64,000 nucleotides of DNA from JAMOAW01 sp039908535 (GCA_039908535.1 JAMOAW010000002.1:57125-121124); one strand, 5' to 3'. Shown: positions 27,326 through 37,595, counted from the first letter of the stretch. Made by a program: numbers and translations. The notes: generated from the letters alone by a model not told the origin.

Positions 27326-27802
27326 ATATCTTCCACTTGCTATTATTTAGAGGTCATCGTCACCCCCGCGAAAACAGGAATCGCTCAAGAGAAGCCTACC
27401 TTGTGGGAGAAGAGGAGATAAAAGCCGGATTGTTGTTATGACGCAAGTATAAATCGTGTCAATATTCTCGAACATAATGCCCTTTGGGCAAAAAATCAAA
27501 ATCAAAACCCTGGGGGATGAATTTCCCTGTCCATAATGAAAACTTCATCCGCCCCAAATTTGGCTCAAGCGAGTTTTGTGCTCTCCACTTATGGTGCTGG
27601 TAAATAGGAAGGTCGCCAAAAAGGACGAGTGAGCTAACGGGTCGTTTCGGTCCACTAATAAAAATAGTACCAAATTCCGTATCCGATAAGGTCGCCATCA
27701 AAAACGAATTTTTTTAAATATCAAATAAATTCAATTTTTAACAAATAATACAAAAAAATTGAATTCGAAATTGGGGCAGCTGAGGTTTTTAGTAGGGATA
27801 GG
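27326..27802. other. Gene-poor stretch with partial type B repeat
   Basis: Contains a short CACCCCCGCGAAAACAGG dispersed-repeat-like motif (about 27362-27379) and a truncated type B repeat at 27470-27525 (GAACATAATGCCC-TTT-GGGCA and part of the CTGGGGGAT palindrome). An 80-codon minus-strand ORF (27459-27701) reads partly through the repeat. Its first ~60 residues (MMATLSDTEFGTIFISG and on) could be a small gene but resemble nothing I recognise. The rest is AT-rich without further signals. Confidence 0.5.
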
Positions 27803-28603
27803 TCATCCTCTGCAGGCGTTGATCCACTCCTCAGTTCCATCTACAGGAACATGGATTGGAACGCCTTGATCAATCATCCGGGCGACGATGAAGCGGCATG
27901 CTAGGCTGAATTTTTCCTTGTTAGGAATTGTATTCCGGTTGACGACGATATTCCTCCAAAACCAGAAGGAGTGAAGCCGGATTCCCTGGGAACCACGTTC
28001 GCCATCATCCCGAAGTTCAATATGCCGGAATGATTGCCATGGCCGGATTCCTCCCCACATGAGGAGATTACGGTACCGGATACCCTCCGATGTCATGAGT
28101 AGGGATTCACTGAACCACCGTACCGGCAACCAGAGGAACAAGGTGCCGAAGACAAGAAACCCAAAAAATTCAAGCTGGGCCTCGGACGGGTATAATGTTT
28201 GGTGAATGATGGCCAAACGAAAAAATGGACCGAACCAGAGAGCAACGATAAGCCATGCCGTCAGTCTGGACCTGGGTGGAACGACGAGTTGTCCACCGCT
28301 TTTGCTCATTACACCTTTGGACCAGAGACGCAATAACTCGTTCTCATGATCCAGTTGTTCGGGTTCGACCTTTCGAAAAGTGCGAACCAGTGCAACACCT
28401 GAGGTAACTATAACGACCATGATGAAAAACAGGTACAGTCCGAATGCGACGGCATTCGTCTCCCAACAGATCGGCATGAAGGGAACCATCAGATTTAAAC
28501 ACCAGGGTGGCATATCATCCAGGGCGATGATGGGCAGCAACACACCTGACGCAAGAACTCCTACTCTCTGCAAGGTACGGCTGCTGGGCGATATGACAAC
28601 CAT
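27803..28603 (-). CDS. Hypothetical membrane protein
   Basis: 266 residues, not recognised. There are four hydrophobic stretches: two near the start (GVLASGVLLPIIAL and GLYLFFIMVVIVTSGVALV) and two in the middle (LTAWLIVALWFGPFFRLAI and FFGFLVFGTLFLWLPVRW). A C-terminal ~90-residue soluble part follows (LLMTSEGIRYRNLLMWGGIRPWQSFRHIELRDDG), whose strand-rich pattern resembles bacterial PH-like membrane-associated domains. Start at 28603 is chosen for GAGAGG upstream rather than the ATG at 28633. Codon use is GC-richer than in most neighbours and repeats flank it on both sides, so recent acquisition is possible. Confidence 0.65.
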   Translation of the reverse strand: MVVISPSSRTLQRVGVLASGVLLPIIALDDMPPWCLNLMVPFMPICWETNAVAFGLYLFFIMVVIVTSGVALVRTFRKVEPEQLDHENELLRLWSKGVMSKSGGQLVVPPRSRLTAWLIVALWFGPFFRLAIIHQTLYPSEAQLEFFGFLVFGTLFLWLPVRWFSESLLMTSEGIRYRNLLMWGGIRPWQSFRHIELRDDGERGSQGIRLHSFWFWRNIVVNRNTIPNKEKFSLACRFIVARMIDQGVPIHVPVDGTEEWINACRG

Positions 28604-28647
28604 CTTGATCCTCTCGTTGGAATTTGGGGACACCCCATTAATTCTTC

Positions 28648-28735
28648 AGAACATGATGCCCTGTGGGCAAAAAAAAGCAAAGGCCAAACCTTGGGGGATG
28701 AATCCCCCAAACCCCCTCTTTTTTTTAAGTATTAA
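28648..28735 (+). repeat. Type B palindromic repeat, copy 4 (5' half only)
   Basis: AGAACATGA, hairpin TGCCC-TG-TGGGCA, palindrome TTGGGGGAT-GA-ATCCCCCAA and the start of the T-rich arm. The second palindrome is absent. The outer stem bases changed C/G to T/A in step (CTGGGGG to TTGGGGG with CCCCCAA), keeping the pairing. It lies between the membrane protein gene and fcl. Confidence 0.8.
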
Positions 28736-28744
28736 AGGATACCC

Positions 28745-29686
28745 CTATCGCCGAATGGCATCCAAATTTTCTATAAACCAAGCATAGGTCTTTTTTATGC
28801 CCTCCTCTAAAGATGTCTTTGCGTGCCAACCAAGCCTATCCGCTTGTGAAACATCCAAAAGTTTTCTGGGGGTGCCTTCAGGCTTAGTGGGATCAAAGAA
28901 CACTGTCCCTGAATAGTCCACAATGTGTTTCATAAGATCGACCAGTTCGGCAATAGTGACCTCTTGGCCAGTGCCAATATTGATGGGTTCGCTGCGGTTA
29001 TAATGATCCATTAAAAATAAGCAGGCATCGGCCAAATCATCTACAAATAAAAATTCACGGCGTACCCGTCCCGTTCCCCAAACCGTAACGGTTGGCGTAT
29101 CGCGCACTTTGGCTTCATGAAAACGACGCATCAAGGCTGGTAAGACATGGGCATTTTCGTTGTGAAAATTATCTCCTGGGCCATATAAATTGGTCGGCAT
29201 AACGCTTATGGCAGAAAAGCCAAACTGTTTCCTGTAGGCTTGACACATTTTGATACCGGCCATTTTGGCAATGGCATACCATTCATTGGTGGACTCCAAT
29301 GGACCTGTGAGCAAATATTCCTCACGCATGGGCTGTGCTGCCGCTCTTGGATAGATGCACGAACTACCCAAAAATAATAATTTTTCCACCCCACTCTTCC
29401 AAGCAGAATCGATGACGTTGGTCTGAATTTGCAAATTATCGCGAATAAAATCGGCTGGATAGGTGTCGTTCGCATAAATGCCACCGACACGCGCCGCCGC
29501 TAAAAATAGATATTTTGGACGTTCTTGTTGAAAAAAATCCTCCACAGTCCGTTGATTGGTTAAATCTAATTGTGCATGTGTTCTGGTGAGAAGATGATCA
29601 AAACCCTGCTTTTGCAACGATCGAACCAGCGCCGACCCAACCAACCCCCGATGACCCGCAATAAAAATAGAATCGCTTTTATTCAT
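28745..29686 (-). CDS. fcl: GDP-L-fucose synthase
   Basis: 313 residues. It is an extended SDR enzyme converting GDP-4-keto-6-deoxymannose to GDP-L-fucose by epimerisation and NADPH reduction. Nucleotide-binding motif IFIAGHRGLVGSALVRSL; the early strand-4 motif LFLAAARVGGIYAN; LLFLGSSCIYPR with the catalytic Ser; and YAIAKMAGIKMCQAYRKQFG with the catalytic Tyr-Lys pair. The start at 29686 overlaps the end of gmd by eight bases, as expected for a coupled gmd-fcl pair. The upstream in-frame ATG at 29830 lies inside gmd and is rejected. The product feeds surface polysaccharide synthesis. Confidence 0.93.
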   Translation of the reverse strand: MNKSDSIFIAGHRGLVGSALVRSLQKQGFDHLLTRTHAQLDLTNQRTVEDFFQQERPKYLFLAAARVGGIYANDTYPADFIRDNLQIQTNVIDSAWKSGVEKLLFLGSSCIYPRAAAQPMREEYLLTGPLESTNEWYAIAKMAGIKMCQAYRKQFGFSAISVMPTNLYGPGDNFHNENAHVLPALMRRFHEAKVRDTPTVTVWGTGRVRREFLFVDDLADACLFLMDHYNRSEPINIGTGQEVTIAELVDLMKHIVDYSGTVFFDPTKPEGTPRKLLDVSQADRLGWHAKTSLEEGIKKTYAWFIENLDAIRR

Positions 29687-30782
29687 GATGATCAAATGTT
29701 TGAAAGCCTCTACGGCGTACCCATTCGTCTCTTTTGGCCAGTTTAAAATCCTCTTGCACCATCTCAATAACCAGCTCATTAAAGCTAATTTTAGGAACCC
29801 AACCCAACTTTTCCCGCGCTTTACTGGCATCCCCCAATAAAGTTTCTACCTCTGTGGGACGAAAATAGCGTGGATCTACTTGTACAATAGGAGCGTCACG
29901 GTCGGTCAGATAACCTTTTTCCTCTACGCCACTCCCTTGCCAATACAGTTCCATGCCCAGCTCACAAGCGGCACTGTTGACGAAATCTCGCACGGAATAT
30001 TGTCTGCCAGTGGCAATGACATAATCTTCAGGCTTCTCTTGTTGTAACATGAGCCACTGCATGTGAACATAATCTCGGGCATGTCCCCAATCGCGCTTGG
30101 CATTCATATTACCTAAATAAAGACAATTTTGTAATCCAAGTTTAATTCGCGCCAAAGCACGGGTAATCTTTCTGGTCACAAAGGTCTCGCCCCGAATGGG
30201 CGACTCATGGTTAAATAAAATACCATTGCAACAATACATCCCATATGCTTCCCGATAGTTGACGGTAATCCAATAACTATACAATTTAGCCACCGCATAC
30301 GGAGAACGAGGATAAAATGGGGTGGTCTCCTTTTGTGGGGTCTCCTGTACATTGCCAAACAATTCTGAGGTAGAGGCTTGATAAAAACGCACCTTATCTT
30401 CTAACTTGAGAATGCGTATAGACTCCAGCAAACGCAAAGTCCCCAAGGCATCCGAGTTAGCCGTATATTCTGGCGATTCAAAAGAGACCGCAACATGACT
30501 CTGCGCGGCTAGATTATAGATCTCATCTGGCTGAACCTCTTGAACAATGCGAATGAGATTTGTACTATCGGTCAAATCCCCATGATGCAAAATAAAAGAT
30601 CGGTTTACATCATGGGGATCTTGATACAGATGGTCGATTCGGTCGGTATTAAAAAGCGAGGATCGACGTTTGAGTCCATGGACTTCATACCCCTTTGTTA
30701 ATAATAATTCCGCCAAATAGGCCCCATCTTGACCGGTTACACCGGTAATCAAAGCCCTTTTATTACCGTTTTGCTCGCTCAA
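29679..30782 (-). CDS. gmd: GDP-mannose 4,6-dehydratase
   Basis: 367 residues. Extended SDR that makes GDP-4-keto-6-deoxy-D-mannose from GDP-mannose. NAD(P) motif ALITGVTGQDGAYLAELLL; EIYNLAAQSHVAVSFESPEYTA; FYQASTSELFG (catalytic Thr/Ser-Glu); YAVAKLYSYWITVNYREAY with catalytic Tyr and Lys; and FNHESPIRGETFVTRKI. It is the first gene of the gmd-fcl operon, with no transport or transferase genes next to it. A degraded type B repeat lies upstream, so the promoter is probably within or beyond that repeat. Confidence 0.95.
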   Translation of the reverse strand: MSEQNGNKRALITGVTGQDGAYLAELLLTKGYEVHGLKRRSSLFNTDRIDHLYQDPHDVNRSFILHHGDLTDSTNLIRIVQEVQPDEIYNLAAQSHVAVSFESPEYTANSDALGTLRLLESIRILKLEDKVRFYQASTSELFGNVQETPQKETTPFYPRSPYAVAKLYSYWITVNYREAYGMYCCNGILFNHESPIRGETFVTRKITRALARIKLGLQNCLYLGNMNAKRDWGHARDYVHMQWLMLQQEKPEDYVIATGRQYSVRDFVNSAACELGMELYWQGSGVEEKGYLTDRDAPIVQVDPRYFRPTEVETLLGDASKAREKLGWVPKISFNELVIEMVQEDFKLAKRDEWVRRRGFQTFDHHE

Positions 30783-30796
30783 GCTGCGCCCCTTTT

Positions 30797-30880
30797 TTAA
30801 TATATCGGAACAATAACAATCAAGACCTTAAAAAAAAAGAGAAGGGCTAGGTGATTCATCCCACAGGTTTTGTTGTTATT
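30797..30880 (-). repeat. Degenerate type B repeat
   Basis: ATATCGGAACAATAACAATC, AAGACCTT, an A-rich arm with GAGAAGGG, and GATTCATCCCACAGG are recognisable but decayed pieces of a reverse type B repeat. It lies between gmd and the protease gene. Confidence 0.5.
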
Positions 30881-30917
30881 TTTTTTCCAAAAAAGTATCC
30901 TATTCTCTGTACCACCC

Positions 30918-33836
30918 TCACAGATTGCGTATCTCTAACCCCAACTCCTTATGTTGCGTCAACGCGGACAAGTTACTCACCACGGCGATATGGCCAAGCT
31001 CTGGGCGTAGATAGGTATCGGCCACCCGGTGGAGATCGTGCAGGGAAGTGGCAAGGAGTTGATCCCGAAAGCGATGGCGAATTTCGGGGGTCTTGCCGTG
31101 ATAAATATCATTAAAGGCGCGAGTGGCCTCTCCGGCCGGGGAACCGGGACGATCAAGAGGGCCGATAACGCCTAAAATGGCCTCTTCAAGGGTACGGGGT
31201 TCATGGCGCGTTTCGGCCAACCAGTCAAGAGAGCGGTCAAAATCGTTCAGGGTCTCCAGCAAACGGGGATCCCGATAAGAATAAAAACGGAAGGCGCGGG
31301 CATCGGTATCCATCCCCGCCCCTCCACCATAAGCCCCACCTTGTTCCCGAATGGCGCGATGGAGATAGCCATTTTTAAGAAAAGTCCCCAACACCGAAAG
31401 AGCCGCCGCGTCTGGATGGGCGAAAGGAACGCCAGGGTAGGCCTTGGCACAAAAATGGACTTGGGTGGTGGTGGCCCAACCCAATTGAACACGCTCCTCT
31501 AAAGAGGGAGTAGCCAAGGTGGGTTGGGTTTGGGCGATCGAATGGGTGGGCCAAAGCGTTTTTAAATGATCGGTAAAATCGGCAAAATGTTTTTTCTCTC
31601 CAATCACCACCAATTGTCCGCTGTTAGAGAGGATTTTTTCCCGTAGTTGTTCCAATTTATGGATAAATTCGGTTAATTTTTCCTCGTTATCCAACGATTG
31701 GTCCAACTTGCGCAAACGTTGAATGGCGGTCATACCTCCCCAACGTTCCGAAAAAGCCGCGCAAGGACTCAAAGAACGGGTGGCGGCGGACATGGCCAGG
31801 GCGTGGCCGTTATCGGTGATTTTAAGCTCGGCCATGGCTCGAGTTTGCGCCACCAATTCCCGCAGTCGCGTGCGTTCATCAAAACGGGCTGTGGTGAGCG
31901 TATCACGTAACAATTCGGTAAAGGGGCGGTGGTTGCGGGTCAGAGCTTTACCGGTCAAGGAAAATACCCCCAGAAACCCCATGGGATCGTCTATGGCCCC
32001 CCGGCAATAGCTCCGGGCATGGATGCCGCCACTGATGGCCGATTGTAAGGCTTGAATGGTTAAATAATCCCGCTCGCCACACCCCACCTCGGTCAGAAAA
32101 GAGGAAAAAAGCGGCAGAAGATCCACCAACGACTCTTCTAAGTCGGGAAGTTCCAGAATAAACTGTTGGTAAACCAATCCGTTGGTAGGCTGGTCATACC
32201 AAGAGAGGGTCACATGATCATGGGTATCCAAAGTTCTTTGGGGTATGGCGGGATGGTCTGGAACATCGGCCAAGGTGAGTTTGGGCAAAATTTCTGGATC
32301 ATCCTCGCTCTCTTGGCGTTGCTTAAGGGCGACGGTGCGCGCAATAATTTCAGCGGTGCGCTGACTATCCAATCCCTCTTTCAGCGCGGCCAGACGGGCT
32401 GCTTCCCGTGCTTGAGTTTGAGCACTCAGTTCTGAGTCGGGTTTAAAAGTCAATCGCACCCGATGTGGATTGTCGAGAAGCCAGGTGCGGGTCAATGTTT
32501 TGATAAATTCGGGATCGGCAATTTTAAGACGCAAATTTTCCAAGGCCGAATCCAAGGCCAAAGCCGCGACTGGATCGCCGTTGTGCAGGGCGGGGGTCAA
32601 GGCGTTGAGCATTAATTTTAATCCATAGGGATAACCATCGCCGCCAATCTCGCGCCGGGAGAGTTCCAGTTGATGCAGGACCGATTCCACCCGACTTTGC
32701 TCCACCCCCTCTTCGGCCACCTGTTTTAACACCTGAAAGATCAACGCCTCCACGGCGTCTGCATGTTCTGGTTCCGATCCCTCCAGCCCACAGGCGAAAA
32801 CCATCTCCCGCGAAGAGTCGTCCAACCCACAGATCGGGGAAGGAGAGCTGCCCAAAGAGGTGGTCTCCAAGGCCCGCAACAAGGGGGAAGAGCTGTTATC
32901 TAAAAGAACACCATTGAGTAAATGGGCCTCCAGTAAGGTCTCCAAATCCCCGGTACTCTGCCCCCAAAGCCAACCGAAGACCACATGGGTTTTGCCACCT
33001 TCTTGCATCTCTTCTTGGCTGAGGGGATAGCTCTCCTCTATTTGAAGGGGGGTGGTTCGGCGTTGTTCGTCGGGAACAAAAAAATGAATATCCAAAGCGG
33101 AAAAACGACACAGGGCCAACTCCTCAAATTTGGCCTGATGCTCGGCCGCTGGAATATTCCCATAGGTCATAAAAATTGCGTTGGAGGGGTGATAATGACG
33201 GGCATGAAAGGCCTTGAGATCCTCCCAGGTGAGGTCTGGAATAGATTCAGGATCACCACCGCTGTTATAATGGTAGGTGATGGTTGGAAAAAGATGATGC
33301 GAAAGCCTATCCCATAACAACCGTGCGGGAGAACTCAGTGCTCCTTTCATTTCATTAAAGACAATCCCTTTATAGACCAACTCAGAGGTAGGATCCTCAG
33401 GCCGAGCAAATTCCACCCGCCACCCCTCCTGGGCGAAGTCCAGTTCATCCAAACGAGGAAAAAAGGCCGCGTCTAGGTAGATGCGCAATAAATTATCAAA
33501 ATCTTTGCGGGATTGGCTGGCAAAAGGGTAGGCTGTCCAGTCGCTGGAGGTGAAGGCGTTCATAAAAGTAGATAACGAACGACGCAACATCATAAAAAAG
33601 GGATCTCGAACGGGATAGCGTTCACTACCACATAGAGCCGTGTGTTCCAAAATATGGGCAATGCCAGTGGAATCGGTGGGAATGGTTAAAAAAGCCACCA
33701 AAAAGGCGTTGTTGGAGTCCTGGGCCACCAAATGCAGATGACGAGCTTTGGTTTGCACATGGCGGTAAAATTCCACTGTAATATTTAAAGCCGAGATCAT
33801 TTCACGGCGTTCCAGAAAAAATGCGGGATGGGTCAT
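30918..33836 (-). CDS. M16C metalloprotease, PreP (presequence protease) type
   Basis: 972 residues, matching the ~970-1000 residue fused-two-half PreP family. The inverted zinc motif is HILEHTALCGSERYPVRDPFF (HxxEH); the distal Glu ligand is expected in the VYKGIVFNEMKGALSS region. The N-terminal F..RR..IS.LNI and SSDWTAYPFASQS segments are typical of PreP/insulinase M16C members, which degrade short unstructured peptides inside a closed chamber. Start at 33836 is preferred, with AAGGT upstream; the ORF could extend twelve codons. No partner gene is adjacent. Confidence 0.85.
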   Translation of the reverse strand: MTHPAFFLERREMISALNITVEFYRHVQTKARHLHLVAQDSNNAFLVAFLTIPTDSTGIAHILEHTALCGSERYPVRDPFFMMLRRSLSTFMNAFTSSDWTAYPFASQSRKDFDNLLRIYLDAAFFPRLDELDFAQEGWRVEFARPEDPTSELVYKGIVFNEMKGALSSPARLLWDRLSHHLFPTITYHYNSGGDPESIPDLTWEDLKAFHARHYHPSNAIFMTYGNIPAAEHQAKFEELALCRFSALDIHFFVPDEQRRTTPLQIEESYPLSQEEMQEGGKTHVVFGWLWGQSTGDLETLLEAHLLNGVLLDNSSSPLLRALETTSLGSSPSPICGLDDSSREMVFACGLEGSEPEHADAVEALIFQVLKQVAEEGVEQSRVESVLHQLELSRREIGGDGYPYGLKLMLNALTPALHNGDPVAALALDSALENLRLKIADPEFIKTLTRTWLLDNPHRVRLTFKPDSELSAQTQAREAARLAALKEGLDSQRTAEIIARTVALKQRQESEDDPEILPKLTLADVPDHPAIPQRTLDTHDHVTLSWYDQPTNGLVYQQFILELPDLEESLVDLLPLFSSFLTEVGCGERDYLTIQALQSAISGGIHARSYCRGAIDDPMGFLGVFSLTGKALTRNHRPFTELLRDTLTTARFDERTRLRELVAQTRAMAELKITDNGHALAMSAATRSLSPCAAFSERWGGMTAIQRLRKLDQSLDNEEKLTEFIHKLEQLREKILSNSGQLVVIGEKKHFADFTDHLKTLWPTHSIAQTQPTLATPSLEERVQLGWATTTQVHFCAKAYPGVPFAHPDAAALSVLGTFLKNGYLHRAIREQGGAYGGGAGMDTDARAFRFYSYRDPRLLETLNDFDRSLDWLAETRHEPRTLEEAILGVIGPLDRPGSPAGEATRAFNDIYHGKTPEIRHRFRDQLLATSLHDLHRVADTYLRPELGHIAVVSNLSALTQHKELGLEIRNL

Positions 33837-34115
33837 GTTTTTTACCTTTTTTGCGGTAGACCTACGAGTCACACCTGTTTATAGTGCTTTCATCATATGT
33901 GAGTTGTCTCAAGGAAGAAAGGGCTAAGGGAACAAAAGGGTTCGTGATAAATTAATTTTATAATTAATAAAGAAAATTAATTATTGAAAAATGGGAACGC
34001 ACTCTTTACAATTTTGTCATATTAGGAAATACTAAAATAGTACGCTGTCGTAACAAAGAACCCAAATGTCGAAAGAAATCTTTCAATCTATCATCTATCC
34101 TTCCGGAGGTGAATC

Positions 34116-35381
34116 ATGACCGATGGTAATACCGCGCGTCGAACAATACTGGTTGTGGGGGGCGGAATCAGTGGCCTTACCGCAGCAGTAGAAGCGGCTG
34201 AAGTGGGGTACGAGGTTATTCTCGTCGAAAAGGAACCCCAACTTGGTGGGCGGGTCTCGCAACACAACAAATATTTTCCAAAGCTGTGCAGTCCCACCTG
34301 TGGCTTGGAAATCAATTTTCAACGCATTCGGAACAACTCCCGCATTCAAGTTTATACCTTGGCCGAAGTGGAGACCATTTCCGGTACGGCAGGAAATTAT
34401 CAGGTTGCGATCCGTCGCAATCCTCGTTTTGTCAACGAAAAGTGTACCGGTTGTGGCGATTGTAGCCAGGCATGCACCACCGAGGTGGACAACCCCTTTA
34501 ACTTTGGTTTAAACAAAGTCAAAGCCATTCGTAACGCCCACGTTATGGCCTATCCCAGCCAATATTTTATGGATCCCCTGTTTGCCAAAACCGATGAGGC
34601 CAAAAAGTTGGTCAAGATCTGCCCGGTCGGAGCCATTGAACCAGACCAGCAGGCGATGACTTTAAACGTTCAAGTAGCCAGCATCGTTTGGGCCACGGGT
34701 TGGACCCCTTACAATGCCGAAAAAATTCGTCCCTATGGTTTTGGACGTTACGCCAACGTAACCACCAATATGCGTTTTGAGCGGATGAGCTCGGTACATG
34801 GACCCAATCAAGGTGCCATTGTCCGTCCTTCAGACAATAAAGAGGTACGCAATATTGCGTTTATTCAATGCGCTGGCTCTAGAGATCATAATTATCTCCC
34901 CTTTTGTTCACGCATTTGCTGTTTAGCCTCTATGAAACAAGCCACCTATGTACGGGAACAATATCCAGACGCCAAGATTACCATTTATTATATTGATCTG
35001 CGCGCCATGGACCGTTATGAAGCCTTTTTGCAAAAGGTGATGGCCGATCCTGGTATTCGTTGGATCAAATCCAAACCGTCACGGATCGATGAAGACAAAG
35101 AGTTAAATCCAATCGTCATTGGGGAGGACACCTTGACGGGTCAACGTTACCAAGAAACCTATGATATGGTGGTTTTGGCCACGGGTATGGAACCCAACTG
35201 TACCACCGAGAAGGTCCCAGCCGCTGGGGTGGAAGTGGACGCTTATGGCTTTGTTGTCAATGCGGGTGGGGGCATCATCGGAACTGGTTGCTCCTTGAGT
35301 CCTGTAGATGTCGCAACTTCTGTACAGTCGGGCACGGCGGCGGCATTAAAAGCAATTCAGACCGCGGTCAAGGGAGGTTAA
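34116..35381 (+). CDS. qmoA: QmoA, quinone-interacting oxidoreductase flavoprotein subunit
   Basis: 421 residues, HdrA-like. An FAD motif ILVVGGGISGLTAAVEAAEVGYEVILVEKEPQLGGR opens the protein; CSPTCGLEIN follows; then an Fe-S cluster region CTGCGDCSQACTTEVDNP with KICPVGAIEP; and a second nucleotide-binding part with DMVVLATGMEPN and a C-terminal GTGCSLSPVDVATSVQSGTAAALKAI. Together with QmoB it transfers electrons between quinone-linked carriers and APS reductase. In sulfur oxidisers it works in the oxidative direction. A strong GGAGGTGA precedes the ATG, and qmoB starts six bases after the stop. Confidence 0.92.
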   Translation: MTDGNTARRTILVVGGGISGLTAAVEAAEVGYEVILVEKEPQLGGRVSQHNKYFPKLCSPTCGLEINFQRIRNNSRIQVYTLAEVETISGTAGNYQVAIRRNPRFVNEKCTGCGDCSQACTTEVDNPFNFGLNKVKAIRNAHVMAYPSQYFMDPLFAKTDEAKKLVKICPVGAIEPDQQAMTLNVQVASIVWATGWTPYNAEKIRPYGFGRYANVTTNMRFERMSSVHGPNQGAIVRPSDNKEVRNIAFIQCAGSRDHNYLPFCSRICCLASMKQATYVREQYPDAKITIYYIDLRAMDRYEAFLQKVMADPGIRWIKSKPSRIDEDKELNPIVIGEDTLTGQRYQETYDMVVLATGMEPNCTTEKVPAAGVEVDAYGFVVNAGGGIIGTGCSLSPVDVATSVQSGTAAALKAIQTAVKGG

Positions 35382-35387
35382 ACAACC

Positions 35388-37595
35388 ATGGAAAAGAAAA
35401 TAGGGTGTTACATCTGTTCCGGTTGTGGTATCGGCGAGGCTTTGGATGTGGACGCGCTGGTGAAAATCGCAACCAAAGAACAAAAACTTCCGTTGGTGAA
35501 AAAACATGAATTCCTTTGTGGTCCAGAGGGAGTGGAGTTGATTCGCAACGATATGTCCACCTCTGGGGTCAATGCCGTGTTATTGGCGGCTTGTTCGCCA
35601 CGGGTCAAAGTGGATGAGTTTCGTTTAGGGACCTCTCTTCTGGATCGGGTCAACCTGCGGGAGCAGGCGGTTTGGTCTTTAGAAGTCAAAGAGGGAGACG
35701 ACACCGCCGAAGAGGACCGCCAAATGATGGCGGAGGATAACCTGCGCATGGGGTGTGTCAAAATTAAAAAAATGAACCCCCCGGAGCCTTTCCAAGACCC
35801 CAGCTTCTCAAAAGATATTTTGGTCGTTGGTGGTGGTATGGCGGGTATGACGACGGCTTTAGAAATTGCCGAAACCGGCTATAAAGCCATTTTAGTTGAG
35901 CAAAGCGGACAATTGGGCGGTATGGTGGCACGGATGCACAAGGTGTCACCGAGCAAACCCCCTTATCAACATTTGCAAGAAAATCCTGTTGCGGCACTGG
36001 CTGCCAAAGTAGAGGGACATGCCAACATTGTGGTGCATAAAAATGCCACCATCGCCAAGACCATCGGCGCGCCAGGTTTGTTTGATGTCAGCATTCAAAA
36101 TGGTGGACATGTTTCCCAGGTGCGGGTCGGTAGCATTGTGGTGGCCACCGGTTTTACCCCCTATGATGCCTCTAAATTGGACCATTTGGGTCAGGGCACC
36201 TCACCGGATGTCATCACCTCGCTGGAGTTCGAGGAGATGGCCAAGGCGGGACAAATTGTTCGTAAATCCGATGGCAAGCCAGCCAAACGGGTGGCCTTTT
36301 CGTTGTGCGCCGGATCGCGGGATAAAAATCATCTGGAATATTGCTCAGCGGCTTGTTGTACCTATTCTTTGAAGCAGGCTTTGTATGTCAAAGAGCAGTA
36401 TGCCGATGCCTCCACTTATATTTTGTACCAGGAGATTCGTACACCTGGGCAGATGGAAGATTTCTATCGCAAAGTTCAGGATGAAGGGGGTATCTTTATC
36501 AAAGGGGATATCCAAAAGGTTGCGGTTGGTACGGCAGGTGGTTTGAGCGTACAGGTCAACGACAAACTGTTGCGTTCCAGTGAGACGTTGGCGGTGGATC
36601 TGTTGGTTTTGGCCACTGGGATGAAACCCAACGTAGATACGGTGGATCCCAACAACCCCTCTCCGGTTGGTGTTGCAGCTGGAGCGGAGGTCAAACATGT
36701 CCTTAATTTGGAATATCGCCAAGGGCCAAGCCTACCAGAGTTAAAATGGGGTTTTCCCGACTCTCATTTTATCTGTTTTCCGTATGAGACCCGACGGACG
36801 GGTATTTATACCGCTGGTCCGGCTAGGCGTCCTATGGGGATTGCGGCCTCCATGACCGATGCCACTGGTGCCGCATTAAAAGCGATTCAGGCGGTGGAGT
36901 CGGTAGCGCGCGGTGCAGCGGTTCATCCACGAGCTGGGGATCTTTCTTATCCTTCGTTTCGTCAAGAGGGGTGTACGCAGTGCAAACGTTGTACCGAGGA
37001 GTGTCCTTTTGGGGCCATCAACGAAGATGCCAAGGGGAATCCTCTCTTTAATCCCACCCGTTGTCGGCGTTGCGGCACCTGTATGGGGGCCTGTCCACAA
37101 AAGATTATCTCGTTTGCCAACTATTCTGTGGATATGATCGGGGCCATGCTCAAGGAGGTAGAGATTCCTGAAGAGGATGCCGAGAAGCCACGGATTTTGA
37201 TTTTTGCTTGCGAGAATGACTCCTATCCGGCTTTGGATGCCATGGCCAGAGAAGGCGGAAAGATCAGCCCCTATGTGCGCATCATCCCTTTGCGTTGTTT
37301 GGGATCGATGAATCTGGTTTGGATCGCGGATGCCATGTCCACTGGCTTTGATGGGGTGTTGCTCATGGGATGTCGGCATGGGGAGGATTACCAATGCCAC
37401 AATGTCCGTGGTTCGGCTTTGGCAGAGATTCGCCTAAGCAAGGTCTCTGAGACTTTAAATCGACTGCAATTGGAGTCGGATCGGGTTAAAATGGTAGAGA
37501 TCAACATCATGGATTCCCACAAATTACCTGGGATTATCAATTCGTTTGTCGCTGAAATTCAAAAATTACCAGCGAATCCTTACAAAGAGTTCTGA
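35388..37595 (+). CDS. qmoB: QmoB, HdrA/MvhD-like flavin and Fe-S subunit
   Basis: 735 residues. The N-terminal CYICSGCGIGEALD and CGPEGVELI region is followed by an FAD domain (ILVVGGGMAGMTTALEIAETGYKAILVE). Two ferredoxin-type clusters follow: CTQCKRCTEECPFGAI and CRRCGTCMGACPQKII. An MvhD-like C-terminal domain has IFACENDSYPALDAMA, LRCLGSMN and LLMGCRHGEDYQC. This is the standard QmoB layout and length. It forms a complex with QmoA and, here, soluble HdrC/HdrB-type partners encoded downstream. An 84-base gap with a strong hairpin separates it from hdrC. Confidence 0.92.
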   Translation: MEKKIGCYICSGCGIGEALDVDALVKIATKEQKLPLVKKHEFLCGPEGVELIRNDMSTSGVNAVLLAACSPRVKVDEFRLGTSLLDRVNLREQAVWSLEVKEGDDTAEEDRQMMAEDNLRMGCVKIKKMNPPEPFQDPSFSKDILVVGGGMAGMTTALEIAETGYKAILVEQSGQLGGMVARMHKVSPSKPPYQHLQENPVAALAAKVEGHANIVVHKNATIAKTIGAPGLFDVSIQNGGHVSQVRVGSIVVATGFTPYDASKLDHLGQGTSPDVITSLEFEEMAKAGQIVRKSDGKPAKRVAFSLCAGSRDKNHLEYCSAACCTYSLKQALYVKEQYADASTYILYQEIRTPGQMEDFYRKVQDEGGIFIKGDIQKVAVGTAGGLSVQVNDKLLRSSETLAVDLLVLATGMKPNVDTVDPNNPSPVGVAAGAEVKHVLNLEYRQGPSLPELKWGFPDSHFICFPYETRRTGIYTAGPARRPMGIAASMTDATGAALKAIQAVESVARGAAVHPRAGDLSYPSFRQEGCTQCKRCTEECPFGAINEDAKGNPLFNPTRCRRCGTCMGACPQKIISFANYSVDMIGAMLKEVEIPEEDAEKPRILIFACENDSYPALDAMAREGGKISPYVRIIPLRCLGSMNLVWIADAMSTGFDGVLLMGCRHGEDYQCHNVRGSALAEIRLSKVSETLNRLQLESDRVKMVEINIMDSHKLPGIINSFVAEIQKLPANPYKEF

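Noticed and set aside
27459..27701. 80-codon minus-strand ORF
   Set aside because: Partly runs through a type B repeat; the remainder has no recognisable pattern, so noted only in the gap description.
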